From: Alphaproteobacteria bacterium | GTDB lineage: Bacteria; Pseudomonadota; Alphaproteobacteria; Rhodobacterales; Rhodobacteraceae | Length of the DNA stretch: 64,000 nt | NCBI GenBank assembly: GCA_030426685.1 | Contig: JAUHYC010000003.1 | Coordinates: 1-64,000 of the forward strand | Direction of reading: 5' to 3' | Part shown: piece by piece, positions 52,734 through 62,283 of the stretch | Layout of the letters: each line of letters starts with the position of its first letter | Numbering within the stretch: the first letter of the stretch is position 1 | Made by a program: the position numbers and the translations under genes | The notes under the pieces: generated by a model | The model's database searches: none | The model's input: only the letters and a program-made list of their open reading frames with translations | What the model was told of the DNA's origin: nothing

Positions 52734-53302
52734 GAACGGAAACTCAACACACGGCTTTCCGTGACAACCATGTCCAGCGGCTGATCTGTCGGTTCAAGCG
52801 GCAGGTCACTATCTTCCTGCGCGTCAAAGGCAAAACCGATCGCCAGCGTCGGGCGTTTGGCGCGCAACCCTTCCAGCGTGCGGTCATAAAAACCTCCGCC
52901 ATAGCCCAGACGCCCGCCCCGTGCATCAAACGCGACAAGCGGAACAATCAGGATTTCGGGGTCGAAATAGTCATCGATCACCGGCACTTTCGCGCCAAAC
53001 GGACCTTCCTTGAGCGCACCTTCCGGTGTCCAGCGCGAGAATTTTAGCGGTTGGCCTGCAGCCTGAATGACGGGCACGCCGACCGGGCCATAGGCCGCAG
53101 CCTCAGCCATAGCAGGCACCGGGTCAATCTCGGTTCGGATCGGCATGTAGCCTGAGATGGGAACGCCGCGATGTCCGGCCAGTATTTCGGACAGGCGCCC
53201 GGCCGCGCCCGGCGGTCGCGCGTCAAACGCGGCCTTGCGCCGCGCAAAGGCCGCCTTGCGGGCAGCGGCTTTGATTTCGGTCAGATCGGTTGTCTTGGTC
53301 AC
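52730..53302 (-). CDS. fau: 5-formyltetrahydrofolate cyclo-ligase
   Basis: 190 residues. ATP-dependent conversion of 5-formyl-THF to 5,10-methenyl-THF. The signature GGRLGYGGGFYDRTLEGLR and VPLVAFDARG are present, with a basic N-terminal helix (KAAFARRKAAFDARPPG). It overlaps mgtE by 4 bases at the start and converges on the oxygenase gene by 4 bases. In many alphaproteobacteria a 6S RNA gene is upstream; there is no room for one here. Confidence 0.92.
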   Translation of the reverse strand: MTKTTDLTEIKAAARKAAFARRKAAFDARPPGAAGRLSEILAGHRGVPISGYMPIRTEIDPVPAMAEAAAYGPVGVPVIQAAGQPLKFSRWTPEGALKEGPFGAKVPVIDDYFDPEILIVPLVAFDARGGRLGYGGGFYDRTLEGLRAKRPTLAIGFAFDAQEDSDLPLEPTDQPLDMVVTESRVLSFRS

Positions 53303-54693
53303 AGTAGCACCACGCTGGCCAGTCCCAGGAAAATGAAGAACCCCATGACATCTGTCGTAGTCGTCACAAAGGTCCCTGACGCCAGTGCCGGGTCAACACC
53401 CAGACGATCCAGCACCACCGGTACTACCGTACCTGCGAAACCAGCGATGATCATATTCACGACCAAGGCCGATCCGATCACGACACCCAGAAGCGGAGAG
53501 TCAAACCACATCATCCCCACTGTGCCCAGAACGATGGCAAAACAAAGCCCGTTGAGCAGACCCACCAGCAGCTCCCGACGGATCACCCGGCCCACATTCG
53601 AGCTTGTCAGGTCGCGAGTCGCCAGTGCCCGTACCGCAACGGTCAGTGATTGGGTTCCTGCATTCCCGCCCATCGAGGCCACGATGGGCATCAGGATCGC
53701 CAGTGCTACCAATTGATCGATTGCCGCCTCGAACTGCGAAATCACCAATGATCCGCAGATCGCTGTCACCAGATTGACACCCAGCCACGGCAACCGCCGT
53801 TTGCTGGTCGCCGCGACGCTGTCCGAGATCGAGCTTTCGTCCGAAACACCGGCGAGGCGTAGCATGTCTTCCTCATACTCCTCATCCAGAACCACCATGG
53901 CGTCATCAATGGTGATCACCCCGACCAGTCGCCCATCGGCATCCACTACAGGGGCCGAAATCAGGTGGTATTGGTTGAAGGCATAGGCCACATCCTCTTC
54001 GTCCTGATCGACGGGGATGGTGTGCAGTTCATCATCTGCGATCTCGTGCAGCAGAACGTCGCGCCGGGTCGCCATCAGTTTGCCGAGCGTCACCTGCGCC
54101 ACGGGTTTGAGGCGCGGATCAACCAGAATCACGTAATAGAATTGCTCGGGCAGATCGTCATTGGCGCGCATGAAATCGATGGTCTGCCCCACCGTCCAAT
54201 GCTCGGGCGCCATAACGACCTCTCGCTGCATGAGGCGACCGGCCGAGTTCTCGGGATACGACAGGGCCTGTTCTGCCGCGATCCGTTCGGAATCCTCCAG
54301 AACGCCCAGGATGGTTTCCTGCTGGGGCTCTTCGAGGTCTTCCAGCAGATCAACGACATCATCGCTTTCCATATCCCGGACAGCTTCCGCCAGAACATCC
54401 GGCTTCAGAACGCCGATCACCTCTTCCCGGACGGATTCGTCGAGTTCCGAGAGGATGTCGCCGTCAAACTCCTTGTCGTACAGGCGGATCAGGCGGGATC
54501 GATCATAGGGGTTTATCTGCTCCAGAAGGTCGGCGATATCGGCTGCGTGCAATGGCTCCATCAGCTCGATCAGCTTGTCGCGATCATCGACATCCACCGC
54601 ATAGAGAATGGCCGCCACAGTCCGTGGAGCCAGCGCATAGGCGTCGTCATCCCGGGGCTGATCGGGTCCGGCTTCGTCTTTGCCTGTGGTCAT
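53299..54693 (-). CDS. mgtE: Magnesium transporter MgtE
   Basis: 464 residues. The N-terminal Mg2+-sensing superhelical domain (about 25-150, with PLHAADIADLLEQINPYDR) is followed by a CBS pair (for example VVDADGRLVGVITIDDAM). A connecting helix then leads to five membrane helices with the pore motif MPIVASMGGNAGTQ. A Mg2+-gated channel in the inner membrane. ATG 54693 (MTTGKDEAGP) is preferred to the track's longer start. It is in an operon with fau. Confidence 0.94.
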   Translation of the reverse strand: MTTGKDEAGPDQPRDDDAYALAPRTVAAILYAVDVDDRDKLIELMEPLHAADIADLLEQINPYDRSRLIRLYDKEFDGDILSELDESVREEVIGVLKPDVLAEAVRDMESDDVVDLLEDLEEPQQETILGVLEDSERIAAEQALSYPENSAGRLMQREVVMAPEHWTVGQTIDFMRANDDLPEQFYYVILVDPRLKPVAQVTLGKLMATRRDVLLHEIADDELHTIPVDQDEEDVAYAFNQYHLISAPVVDADGRLVGVITIDDAMVVLDEEYEEDMLRLAGVSDESSISDSVAATSKRRLPWLGVNLVTAICGSLVISQFEAAIDQLVALAILMPIVASMGGNAGTQSLTVAVRALATRDLTSSNVGRVIRRELLVGLLNGLCFAIVLGTVGMMWFDSPLLGVVIGSALVVNMIIAGFAGTVVPVVLDRLGVDPALASGTFVTTTTDVMGFFIFLGLASVVLL

Positions 54694-54831
54694 GCTCTGC
54701 CCCTCATTCCGCGCGATTGCTTCTAGATAGAAGAAGCAGCTACCGGAAAACAATGACAATGCTCGGATTTACCCGCAACTTTCGCCCCCCTATGCTGCAA
54801 GACGGTCCCAAACAGGCGGAGAACAAGGCAA

Positions 54832-56121
54832 ATGGCGCAGAAGACGCTTTTGAAAGGACGTGTGCTGAGTTTCAGTGGCTCACCGTTCGAAGGTGAACCG
54901 ACCGAAGCGGCCACACTTCACGAGGCGCTGGTGATCGAGGACGGGCGTATTGCCGCCCTGGGCTCGGCATCCGACCTGTCGCGGGCGCATCCCGAGGCCA
55001 CGGTGAAGGATTATGGCAACCATCTGATCATGTCCGGCTTTGTGGACCCGCATGTGCATTATCCACAGACTGCAATGATTGCCAGCTGGGGCAAGCGTCT
55101 CATCGACTGGCTAAACAGCTATACCTTTCCCGAAGAGATGAAGTTCGGCGATCCCGATTATGCATCGGAAGTCGCCAACCGGTATCTGGACCTGACCACC
55201 GCCCACGGCACCACGACGATGTGCAGCTTTTGCACCATCCATCCCGAAAGCGTGGATGCCTTTTTCACCGCGGCTCAAGCGCGCGGGCAAAGGGTGGTGG
55301 CGGGCAAGACCTGCATGGACCGCAATGCGCCGGAGGGGCTGCGCGACACGGCACAGACGGCTTATGACCAGTCACAGGCGTTGCTGGAGAAATGGCACGG
55401 GGTCGACCGGCTGTCATATGCCATTACCCCACGGTTTTCACCCACTTCGACACCCGAACAGCTTGAGGCGATGGGTGCCTTGTGGGGCGAGTATCCGCAT
55501 TGTCTGATGCAGACTCATCTTTGCGAACAGACCGATGAGATCGAGTGGGTTCGTTCCCTCTTCCCCAACGCGCGCGACTATCTGGACACCTACGAGCAGT
55601 TCGGCCTGCTGCGCAAAAACGGATTGTACGGTCACGTCATCCATCTGGAACCGCGCGAGCGGGATCGGCTACGCGAAGTGGAAGCCGCGCTGATCCATTG
55701 CCCGACCTCGAATACGTTCATCGGATCTGGCTTGTTCGACATGGATGGCCTGATGCGTGAGGGCCACCGGGTGGGTCTGGCGACGGATACCGGCGGCGGA
55801 TCGAGCTTTTCAATGCTGCGGACCATGGCTGCGGCCTATGAGATCGGACAGTTGCGGGGCACGCCGCTGCATCCCGCTCAGTTGTTGTGGCTGGGCACCG
55901 TTGGATCGGCCCGGACGCTGCATATGGATGACCGCATTGGCAACGTGGCACTGGGAATGGAGGCGGATCTGGTCGCCCTCGACCTTGCCTCGACCCCGGC
56001 GATTGCTCAGCGTGAGGCCCATGCGGACGATCTGTGGGAGGCGGTGTTTCCCACCATCATGATGGGGGACGATCGCGCAGTGGCAGACGTTTGGATAGGC
56101 GGGCGACAGGCACATTCGTGA
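54832..56121 (+). CDS. guaD: Guanine deaminase
   Basis: 429-residue amidohydrolase. The zinc ligands appear as FVDPHVHYPQ, QTHLCEQTDEIEW, HVIHLEPRERDRL and LATDTGGGSSFSML, the arrangement of guanine deaminase, which converts guanine to xanthine. Length fits. It has ACAAGGCAA-like context before the ATG and is divergent from mgtE. The next gene, convergent, is a second purine-type deaminase. Confidence 0.9.
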   Translation: MAQKTLLKGRVLSFSGSPFEGEPTEAATLHEALVIEDGRIAALGSASDLSRAHPEATVKDYGNHLIMSGFVDPHVHYPQTAMIASWGKRLIDWLNSYTFPEEMKFGDPDYASEVANRYLDLTTAHGTTTMCSFCTIHPESVDAFFTAAQARGQRVVAGKTCMDRNAPEGLRDTAQTAYDQSQALLEKWHGVDRLSYAITPRFSPTSTPEQLEAMGALWGEYPHCLMQTHLCEQTDEIEWVRSLFPNARDYLDTYEQFGLLRKNGLYGHVIHLEPRERDRLREVEAALIHCPTSNTFIGSGLFDMDGLMREGHRVGLATDTGGGSSFSMLRTMAAAYEIGQLRGTPLHPAQLLWLGTVGSARTLHMDDRIGNVALGMEADLVALDLASTPAIAQREAHADDLWEAVFPTIMMGDDRAVADVWIGGRQAHS

Positions 56122-56175
56122 TCAGAATGTGCCTGCGGCACATGCCTCCGGCGGAGGTATTTTTAGCCAGATGAA
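56109..56175 (+). terminator. Terminator of guaD with roseobacter flank repeat
   Basis: GGCACATTC-n7-GAATGTGCC (56109-56133) covers the guaD stop. CCTCCG-g-CGGAGG (56145-56157) then leads to TATTTTTAGCCAGATGAAGA. The last 18 bases reappear, reversed, at 33790-33808. Confidence 0.65.
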
Positions 56176-56186
56176 GAGCGGATCCG

Positions 56187-57521
56187 CTAGTTGACCAGAG
56201 CGCGCGCGAGACGATTCTGGGTCTCGATCGCTTTGGGCAGGTCTATGGTGGCGATTTGTCCATCGCGTACGATCTGGCGCCCTTCGACGAAGAGGTGTTT
56301 GACCTGCGTCGGCCCGGCCAGCAGCAGCGCTGCAGGGTCCCAGCTGCCGGCGCTTTCGATGCCCTCAATATCCCATATGGCGATATCCGCGCGCTTGCCC
56401 GGCATCAGGCGACCACAATCAGGCCGGTTCAGCACATCCGCACCACCGCGCGTGGCAATCTCGAGCGCTTCGCATGCGGACATGGCATCGGCACCGTTTA
56501 CAACCCGTTGCAACAACATGGACTGACGCGCCTCGGCCATCAGGTTGCTGCTGTCATTGCTGGCCGAGCCATCGACCCCCAACCCAACCGGCACACCCTG
56601 ATCACGCATCGCGCGGACCGGGGCGATGCCCGAGCCAAGGCGGCAATTGGAACAGGGGCAATGAGCCACACCTGTCCGGCTGCGGGCGAAAAGGTCGATC
56701 TCGGCCCCACCCAGTTTGACACAATGGGCGTGCCAGACGTCGGTGCCAGTCCAGCCCAAATCCTCGGCATACTGGCCCGGGCGACAGCCGAATTGGGCCT
56801 GAGAATAGGCGATATCTTCGTCGTTTTCCGCCAGATGCGTATGCAGCATCACCCCCTTGTCGCGTGCCAGCAGCGCCGCATCGCGCATCAAATCGCGGCT
56901 GACCGAGAACGGAGAGCATGGCGCCAGACCAACCCGGCACATGGAGCCCTCGGAGGGGTCATGAAAGGCGTCGACAACGCGGGTCATGTCTTCGAGGATC
57001 GCGGCTTCCTGCTCGACCAGCGCATCGGGGGGCAAACCGCCGTCGCTCTCGCCGATACTCATTGCACCGCGCGTGGGGTGGAAGCGCAGCCCCAATTCGG
57101 CGGCGGCGTGTATCGTATCCTCAAGGCGCGCGCCGTTGGGGTAAAGATACAGGTGATCGGAGCTGAGCGTGCAGCCCGACAGCGCCAATTCCGCCAAGCC
57201 GATCTGGGCGGAAACGAACATCTCTTCCGGACCAAAGCGCGACCAGATCGGATAGAGCGTTTGCAGCCAGCCAAAGAGCAGAGCATCCTGGCCACCGGGA
57301 ACAGCGCGGGTGAGGGTTTGGTAAAGATGATGGTGGGTGTTCACCAATCCGGGCGTTACGACACATCCCGAGGCGTCGTGAACCTCACCTCTGGTCGTCA
57401 ACCCGTGGTCGATCTGGGCGATTTTGCCTCCGCGGATCAGCAGATCGGCACTGGCAAGCTCTTGCCGCGTGTCGTCCATCGTCACGATCAGATCGGCGTT
57501 TCGGATCAGAATTTCTGTCAT
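56187..57521 (-). CDS. 8-oxoguanine deaminase-like amidohydrolase
   Basis: 444 residues. Metal motifs are VNTHHHLYQTLTRAVPGG, THLAENDEDI, HCVKLGGAEIDLFA and GLGVDGSASNDSSN. This pattern fits 8-oxoguanine deaminase and its triazine-hydrolase relatives (AtzB/TrzN). The preferred start is ATG 57521 (MTEILIRNADL). 8-Oxoguanine deamination would detoxify oxidised purines; an S-triazine activity is less likely in this setting. It converges on guaD. Confidence 0.8.
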   Translation of the reverse strand: MTEILIRNADLIVTMDDTRQELASADLLIRGGKIAQIDHGLTTRGEVHDASGCVVTPGLVNTHHHLYQTLTRAVPGGQDALLFGWLQTLYPIWSRFGPEEMFVSAQIGLAELALSGCTLSSDHLYLYPNGARLEDTIHAAAELGLRFHPTRGAMSIGESDGGLPPDALVEQEAAILEDMTRVVDAFHDPSEGSMCRVGLAPCSPFSVSRDLMRDAALLARDKGVMLHTHLAENDEDIAYSQAQFGCRPGQYAEDLGWTGTDVWHAHCVKLGGAEIDLFARSRTGVAHCPCSNCRLGSGIAPVRAMRDQGVPVGLGVDGSASNDSSNLMAEARQSMLLQRVVNGADAMSACEALEIATRGGADVLNRPDCGRLMPGKRADIAIWDIEGIESAGSWDPAALLLAGPTQVKHLFVEGRQIVRDGQIATIDLPKAIETQNRLARALVN

Positions 57522-57637
57522 ATCTGGCACTCCCACACAGGCCCGTCTCATGCGTGAAGTGCAGGGCTGGTGGAAAACGGGCGTAAGAACCAGCCTTGGG
57601 ACAGCTTAAGGCTGCCGCGACCGCGCGGCAACCGAAT

Positions 57638-58429
57638 TCAGTACTGCTTCAGAATCTCCAACGCGGCGGCATGGAGTTCCGGGGTGGCGGCGGCCAGAGC
57701 ACGCCCGCCCTCATGTGCAGGTTTGCCCTGCCAGTCGGTGACGATGCCACCTGCAGCCTCGATCACCGCTATCGGGGCCTGGATGTCGTAGGCGTTCAGT
57801 CCGGCCTCGACCACCAGATCGATCTGCCCTGCCGCCAGCAACGCATAGGCATAACAATCCATCCCGTAGCGCGTTAGCTTGGCGTGCTGGGATACAGCCC
57901 GAAACCCCTCACCTTCAGCCTCGGTCCCGACCTCGGGAAAGGTTGTGAACACAATCGCCTGGTCCAGAGCGCGGGTGTCGCGAGTGCCAAGCTGGGTTCG
58001 ACCCATCGGACCCTTGACGAATGCGTACCCGGTGCCGCCCACGAAGCGCTCGCCAATATAAGGCTGATCGATCACACCCAGTATCGGACCCGCTTCGCAG
58101 CTGAGAGCGATCAGCACACCCCAGGTGGGTGTTCCACTGATAAATCCCCGAGTGCCGTCAATCGGGTCCAGAACCCAAACGCGCCCGCTGGTGCCAGTGG
58201 TCTGCCCGAACTCTTCACCGAATATTCCGTCCTGCGGGCGGTGTTCAGCCAGTACCGCACGCATGGCCTCTTCCGCAGCACGGTCGGCAACCGTCACCGG
58301 ATCAAACCCGCCTGCAAGCTTATTGTCGGTTTCCAGGTTTGTTTGCCGGAAAAAAGGAAGAATGGCCGCCCGCGCTGCGTCGGCCATTTCTTCGGCTATC
58401 TCAAGATCACTCAGTCGGGCCTGTTGCAT
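57638..58429 (-). CDS. hisN: Inositol-monophosphatase-family phosphatase, HisN-type
   Basis: 263 residues. The metal-site motifs FGEEFGQTTGTSGRVWVLDP with IDGTRGF and the late DIQAPIAVIEAAGG correspond to the WVLDPIDGT signatures of the IMPase superfamily. The HisN-like subgroup dephosphorylates histidinol phosphate; inositol phosphatase is the alternative. It has 45 bases to the HTH gene upstream of it. Confidence 0.8.
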   Translation of the reverse strand: MQQARLSDLEIAEEMADAARAAILPFFRQTNLETDNKLAGGFDPVTVADRAAEEAMRAVLAEHRPQDGIFGEEFGQTTGTSGRVWVLDPIDGTRGFISGTPTWGVLIALSCEAGPILGVIDQPYIGERFVGGTGYAFVKGPMGRTQLGTRDTRALDQAIVFTTFPEVGTEAEGEGFRAVSQHAKLTRYGMDCYAYALLAAGQIDLVVEAGLNAYDIQAPIAVIEAAGGIVTDWQGKPAHEGGRALAAATPELHAAALEILKQY

Positions 58430-58474
58430 GGTTTACCCGTGCGGTCAGCACCCCGCGAAGTCAAGTCGATTGTA

Positions 58475-58846
58475 TCAGGCGACGTCGCTTAGCACGCGCG
58501 CCAGTTCGAACAGGCGACGACGCTGGTTTTCCGGGATCGCGTAATACGAACGCACCAGATCCAGAGCTTCCTTGTCGCCCATCAAATCCGCAGGTACCGA
58601 TTTCTTCTCGGACTCGGGCTTTTGGGATTCTTCCAGACCTTCGAAAAAGAAACTCACGGGAACATCCAATGCCTCGGCAATGTCCCAGAGGCGAGACGCG
58701 CTGATCCGGTTGGCACCTGTTTCGTATTTCTGGATTTGCTGAAACTTGATACCAACTTGCTGCGCCAACTGCTGCTGGGTCATGCCAATCAGCCAGCGGC
58801 GATGCCGGACGCGTTTGCCCACATGGACATCGACGTGATGGGTCAT
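58475..58846 (-). CDS. XRE-family regulator (PraR/SinR-like)
   Basis: 123 residues. The helix-turn-helix (MTQQQLAQQVGIKFQQIQKY, about 22-41) is followed by a linker containing PVSFFFEGLEES. The C-terminal helix NQRRRLFELARVLSDVA may dimerise. Similar regulators in rhizobia (PraR) control surface and quorum-related genes; the role here is unknown. Two rows of His/Val before it suggest ATG 58846 is right. Confidence 0.8.
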   Translation of the reverse strand: MTHHVDVHVGKRVRHRRWLIGMTQQQLAQQVGIKFQQIQKYETGANRISASRLWDIAEALDVPVSFFFEGLEESQKPESEKKSVPADLMGDKEALDLVRSYYAIPENQRRRLFELARVLSDVA

Positions 58847-59170
58847 TGGTAGTCTCCTTTACACAAACAACTGTTCGGGAAAACGCAAAAGCAGCCGTCT
58901 CCGCCAATCCAGCGGGTCGCTGCTTAAGAACTCCCTAACTCGGATGTGCCCCCCGAACAGAACCATAGGACAATATTGCCGCATTGAAATAATTTTTCAA
59001 GCGAGTTGAATCGCAGATTACGCACTATGGTTTGTGGTTGTGCGCCCATTTCAGAAACTATGCGTTTCTGTTTAGGAAACGGAACCATTGGTTGAACGGT
59101 TGGTTTTGTTTGGAATTGACAAAACGCCCGGCCAACCGGCCTATATCGCCAAAACACCCGGAGAGCGTTG
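58847..59170. other. Divergent promoter region between the XRE gene and quinone oxidoreductase
   Basis: 324 bases without a protein-like ORF. The right side contains TTGACA at 59116-59121 and a CTATAT box at 59141-59146 with an over-long 19-base spacer, a possible promoter for the oxidoreductase. At 59052-59070 CAGAAAC-tatgc-GTTTCTG forms a perfect seven-pair stem. It overlaps an alternative GTTTC-n7-GAAAC, so the two are mutually exclusive folds. Confidence 0.45.
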
Positions 59171-60130
59171 ATGCAGGCAATTCGCATAGAGACCAAAGGG
59201 GCACCCGCGCGGCTGTGCGAAATCGCCCTACCCGCCCCATCCGAAAACCAGATCCGTGTCACAATCCATGCATGTGGCCTGAACTTTGCAGATCTGTTGA
59301 TGCAGAAAGGAACCTATCAGGACACGCCTGACACTCCGTTTACGTTGGGGATGGAAATCGCAGGCATTGTTGACGAAACTGGAAACAATGTGACGGAATT
59401 GAAGCCGGGGGACCGTGTTGCGGTTTATTCCGGACAGGGCGGTCTCGCCGAATCAGGTGTGTTCGACGCTGAACGGGCGGTGCCCCTGCCCGATTCCATG
59501 AGTTTCGAGGACGCCGCTGCGATACAGATCACCTATGGCACCAGCCTGATCGCGCTGGACCACCGGGCGAAATTGCAGCCGGGCGAAACTCTGTTGGTGA
59601 CCGGGGCTGCCGGTGGGGTCGGGCTGACGGCTGTCGAAATCGGCAAGCTGATGGGTGCAACCGTCATTGCGCAGGCGCGTGGTGCGGACAAGCTGGCCGT
59701 GGCACAGCAGGCAGGCGCCGATCATCTGATAGATGCGGACGAGGATTTGCGGGACAGAGTGCTGGCGCTTGGCGGCGCGGATGTTGTCTATGACGCGATC
59801 GGAGGCGATGTGTTCAAGGCCGCCTTCCGCGCAACAAATCCCGAAGGGCGTTTGTTGCCCATCGGTTTCGCCGGTGGTGACGTGCCGCAGATTCCGGCAA
59901 ACCACCTGCTGGTCAAAAACCTAAGTGTGATAGGGGTTTATATCGGAGGTTACCTGAACTTCCGGCCCGAGGTGGTGCGCCACAGCTTCGACACTCTGTT
60001 CCGGTGGCACGCCGCGGGCAAGATCATCCCTCATATCAGCCATGTCCTGCCTCTGCAGGAGGCAGAGCATGGGCTGGAACTGCTGCGCGCGCGCAAATCC
60101 ACCGGAAAAGTGGTGATCAGAATTAGATGA
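59171..60130 (+). CDS. NADPH:quinone oxidoreductase (zinc-free MDR type)
   Basis: 319 residues. The medium-chain reductase N-terminal half (IHACGLNFADLLMQKGTYQ) is followed by the Rossmann site VTGAAGGVGLTAVEIGKLMG (about 139-158) and the segment ANHLLVKNLSVIGVYIGGY. No catalytic Cys/His zinc ligands are seen, as in quinone oxidoreductases. The ATG at 59171 directly follows a TTG; the ATG is used. It converges on a LysR gene by 8 bases. Confidence 0.88.
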   Translation: MQAIRIETKGAPARLCEIALPAPSENQIRVTIHACGLNFADLLMQKGTYQDTPDTPFTLGMEIAGIVDETGNNVTELKPGDRVAVYSGQGGLAESGVFDAERAVPLPDSMSFEDAAAIQITYGTSLIALDHRAKLQPGETLLVTGAAGGVGLTAVEIGKLMGATVIAQARGADKLAVAQQAGADHLIDADEDLRDRVLALGGADVVYDAIGGDVFKAAFRATNPEGRLLPIGFAGGDVPQIPANHLLVKNLSVIGVYIGGYLNFRPEVVRHSFDTLFRWHAAGKIIPHISHVLPLQEAEHGLELLRARKSTGKVVIRIR

Positions 60131-61001
60131 CGGCTTTCAACGGCTGCGCACCGGAGCGCGAGAAATTCTGCCGCAAAAGATGGGCGAGCTCCCCCACATA
60201 TTCCTCGCGCACGCGTTCCGAACCATAAAGGTTGATAAATTGCACCGGCAGGTCCGGCAAGGCGCCGCCGTGGTCAATCAGTTCCTGATGACTGGGCTGC
60301 GTTCCCTCCAGCAAGACACCCACAGCCAGATCGGCGCTGACCGTGGCCTCAACCGTGCGATCCGAATCGCTGTCGATACTCATGTCCCATTCGATCCCCA
60401 CATCATCCAGCGCCGAGGTGGCAACCGGGCGGAAGATGCAGTTGCGGCAGAACCCCAGACGCAAAGGTTTTTGCCGCCAGGCCGAGCCATTCACAGCCCC
60501 CACCCAGCGCAGCGGCATATGGTGTAGGGTTTCGGCCCCTTCACCCGCCCCGGATTCGGTGGTGACGATCAGGTCAAAGCCACCGCGCGCAAACTCTTCC
60601 TTGAGCTGTCGCGTGTTTGAGGTGACAAGATTCACGCTGACCCGCGGAAAACTTGCGTTGAACCGTTGCAGCACGCGCGGGATGAACGGATGCACCACAT
60701 CATGTGGCACACCCAGCGTGACTTCGCCTTCAAATGCCTGATCCGTCAGCCGTCCGATCACCTCATCATTCAACGCGATCATGCGCCGGGCATAGGCCAG
60801 GAGCTGCTCACCCGAGGCCGTGAGTGCGATGGTGCGGCCCGACCGGTCCAGCAGTTCAAGGCCGAGAAGTTCCTCCAACCGCTTAAGCTGCATAGAAACC
60901 GCTGATTGCGTCAGATGCAGGAAACCGGCGGCGCGGGTCACGCCGCCATGATCAGCAACAGCCATGAAAGAGCGCAAGGTGGTGATGTCCAGATTTCGCA
61001 T
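60123..61001 (-). CDS. LysR-family transcriptional regulator
   Basis: 292 residues. The winged helix (GGVTRAAGFLHLTQSAVSMQ) is at residues about 18-37, followed by the dimerisation helix and the substrate domain starting GEVTLGVPHDVVH. Start ATG 61001 (MRNLDITTLRSF) is used; the track also includes an upstream TTG. It is divergent from the DUF1127 gene with a 127-base gap and could regulate it or the quinone oxidoreductase. Confidence 0.88.
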   Translation of the reverse strand: MRNLDITTLRSFMAVADHGGVTRAAGFLHLTQSAVSMQLKRLEELLGLELLDRSGRTIALTASGEQLLAYARRMIALNDEVIGRLTDQAFEGEVTLGVPHDVVHPFIPRVLQRFNASFPRVSVNLVTSNTRQLKEEFARGGFDLIVTTESGAGEGAETLHHMPLRWVGAVNGSAWRQKPLRLGFCRNCIFRPVATSALDDVGIEWDMSIDSDSDRTVEATVSADLAVGVLLEGTQPSHQELIDHGGALPDLPVQFINLYGSERVREEYVGELAHLLRQNFSRSGAQPLKAVI

Positions 61002-61128
61002 CTTCAAGATTCCTTATGGGACCGTTCAAAAACATTCATTTTTAAAATATGTCAGATTGCCCCATATAGATCAAGGAAATTGATTGAAGCACGATGTTTC
61101 ATCATTCAACCACAAAAGGGCAAAACCC

Positions 61129-61347
61129 ATGACCCATATAGCTGTCTCGCACCCCCACTGCATCAAGCGCAAGACGCTTCGAACCCGGCTGCTGAACCTT
61201 TTCAGCCTCGCCCGACAGCGACGCGATCTTGCCCGTCTGGACGATCGCGCACTCGATGATATCGGCATCAACCGCACTGAGGCCCACACCGAGGCTTCGC
61301 GCCCCGTTTGGGACGCCCCGGTCAACTGGCGCAACCACCTGTATTAA
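61129..61347 (+). CDS. DUF1127 domain small protein
   Basis: 72 residues. The basic core LARQRRDLARLDDRALDDIG is the DUF1127 (YjiS-like) signature, an arginine-rich short helix involved in RNA binding and stress physiology in alphaproteobacteria. The start at 61129 (MTHIAVSHPHCIK) is chosen over the track's upstream codon. Regulation by the adjacent LysR is possible. Confidence 0.82.
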   Translation: MTHIAVSHPHCIKRKTLRTRLLNLFSLARQRRDLARLDDRALDDIGINRTEAHTEASRPVWDAPVNWRNHLY

Positions 61348-61520
61348 TACAGAAATACCGGCATTTTGGCGGCTTGTTTCCCAATACTGCCAAATTTGCC
61401 GACAGTTTTGCTGAGTTTTGGGCTTAAAACCCTTGAAACGCGGGCCACACTCTCCGATATTTGCTGGGAAACCGGCCTGCAATCGCAGGCTGAGAACAGA
61501 ATATCGAAGGGAGACCCTTT

Positions 61521-62258
61521 ATGGCACAATTCGACACGATCCGGACGGCGACTGGTGCGCGCGCCGCCGAGATTGACGAGGGCCTGCGCGCCCATATGAA
61601 CAAAGTCTACGGCACAATGTCCGTAGGTATGCTGATCACGTTCGCAGTGGCCTGGGCTGTAGGTTCAAGCCCGCAATTGCTGTCGATCTTCCGTGACCCT
61701 GTCACGCTGAGCCCGAACATTCTGGGCTGGATTGTGATGTTTGCGCCTCTGGGCATGGTGTTCGCTTTTGGCGCGGCGATCAATCGCCTGTCGGCAGCCG
61801 GTGCACAGCTGTTCTTCTATGCATTTGCGGCCGTTATGGGCCTGTCGCTGAGCTGGATTTTCGTTGCCTTCACCGGCATCTCAATCGCACAGGTATTCCT
61901 GGTGACCTCGATCGCCTTTGCGGGGCTGTCGCTCTACGGCTATGTCACCAAGAAAGATCTGTCCGGTATGGGCACTTTCCTGATGATGGGCGTGATCGGT
62001 CTGATCGTTGCGATGATCATCAACATCTTCCTGCAGTCGCCTGCGATCATGTTTGCAGTGTCGATTCTGGGCGTTCTGATCTTTGCCGGCCTCACCGCGT
62101 ATGACACGCAAAAGATCAAGACCACTTACCTGCAGATGGCCCATGCGGGCGATCAGGAATGGCTGGGCAAAGCCGCCATTATGGGTGCGCTGAACCTGTA
62201 TCTGGACTTCATCAACATGTTCATGTTCCTGCTGCAGCTGCTTGGAAACCGCGAATAA
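61521..62258 (+). CDS. Bax inhibitor-1/YccA family membrane protein
   Basis: 245 residues with seven membrane helices. The start MAQFDTIRTATGARAAEID is a soluble N-tail, and the conserved region from helix 5 to the C-terminus reads FAGLTAYDTQKIKTTYLQM. It is in the BI-1/TMBIM superfamily, some members of which are pH-gated calcium leak channels; E. coli YccA modulates FtsH. A GAAGGGAG-type ribosome site precedes it and a strong terminator follows. Confidence 0.92.
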   Translation: MAQFDTIRTATGARAAEIDEGLRAHMNKVYGTMSVGMLITFAVAWAVGSSPQLLSIFRDPVTLSPNILGWIVMFAPLGMVFAFGAAINRLSAAGAQLFFYAFAAVMGLSLSWIFVAFTGISIAQVFLVTSIAFAGLSLYGYVTKKDLSGMGTFLMMGVIGLIVAMIINIFLQSPAIMFAVSILGVLIFAGLTAYDTQKIKTTYLQMAHAGDQEWLGKAAIMGALNLYLDFINMFMFLLQLLGNRE

Positions 62259-62283
62259 CGCGTTTCACATATCACGAGCCAGA

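Noticed and set aside
52730-53302. 6S RNA gene next to the cyclo-ligase gene
   Set aside because: mgtE overlaps the cyclo-ligase start, and the downstream side is occupied by the oxygenase gene; no 6S-like hairpin is recognised.
56256-57557. 433-codon plus-strand ORF
   Set aside because: Shadow of the 8-oxoguanine-deaminase-like gene.
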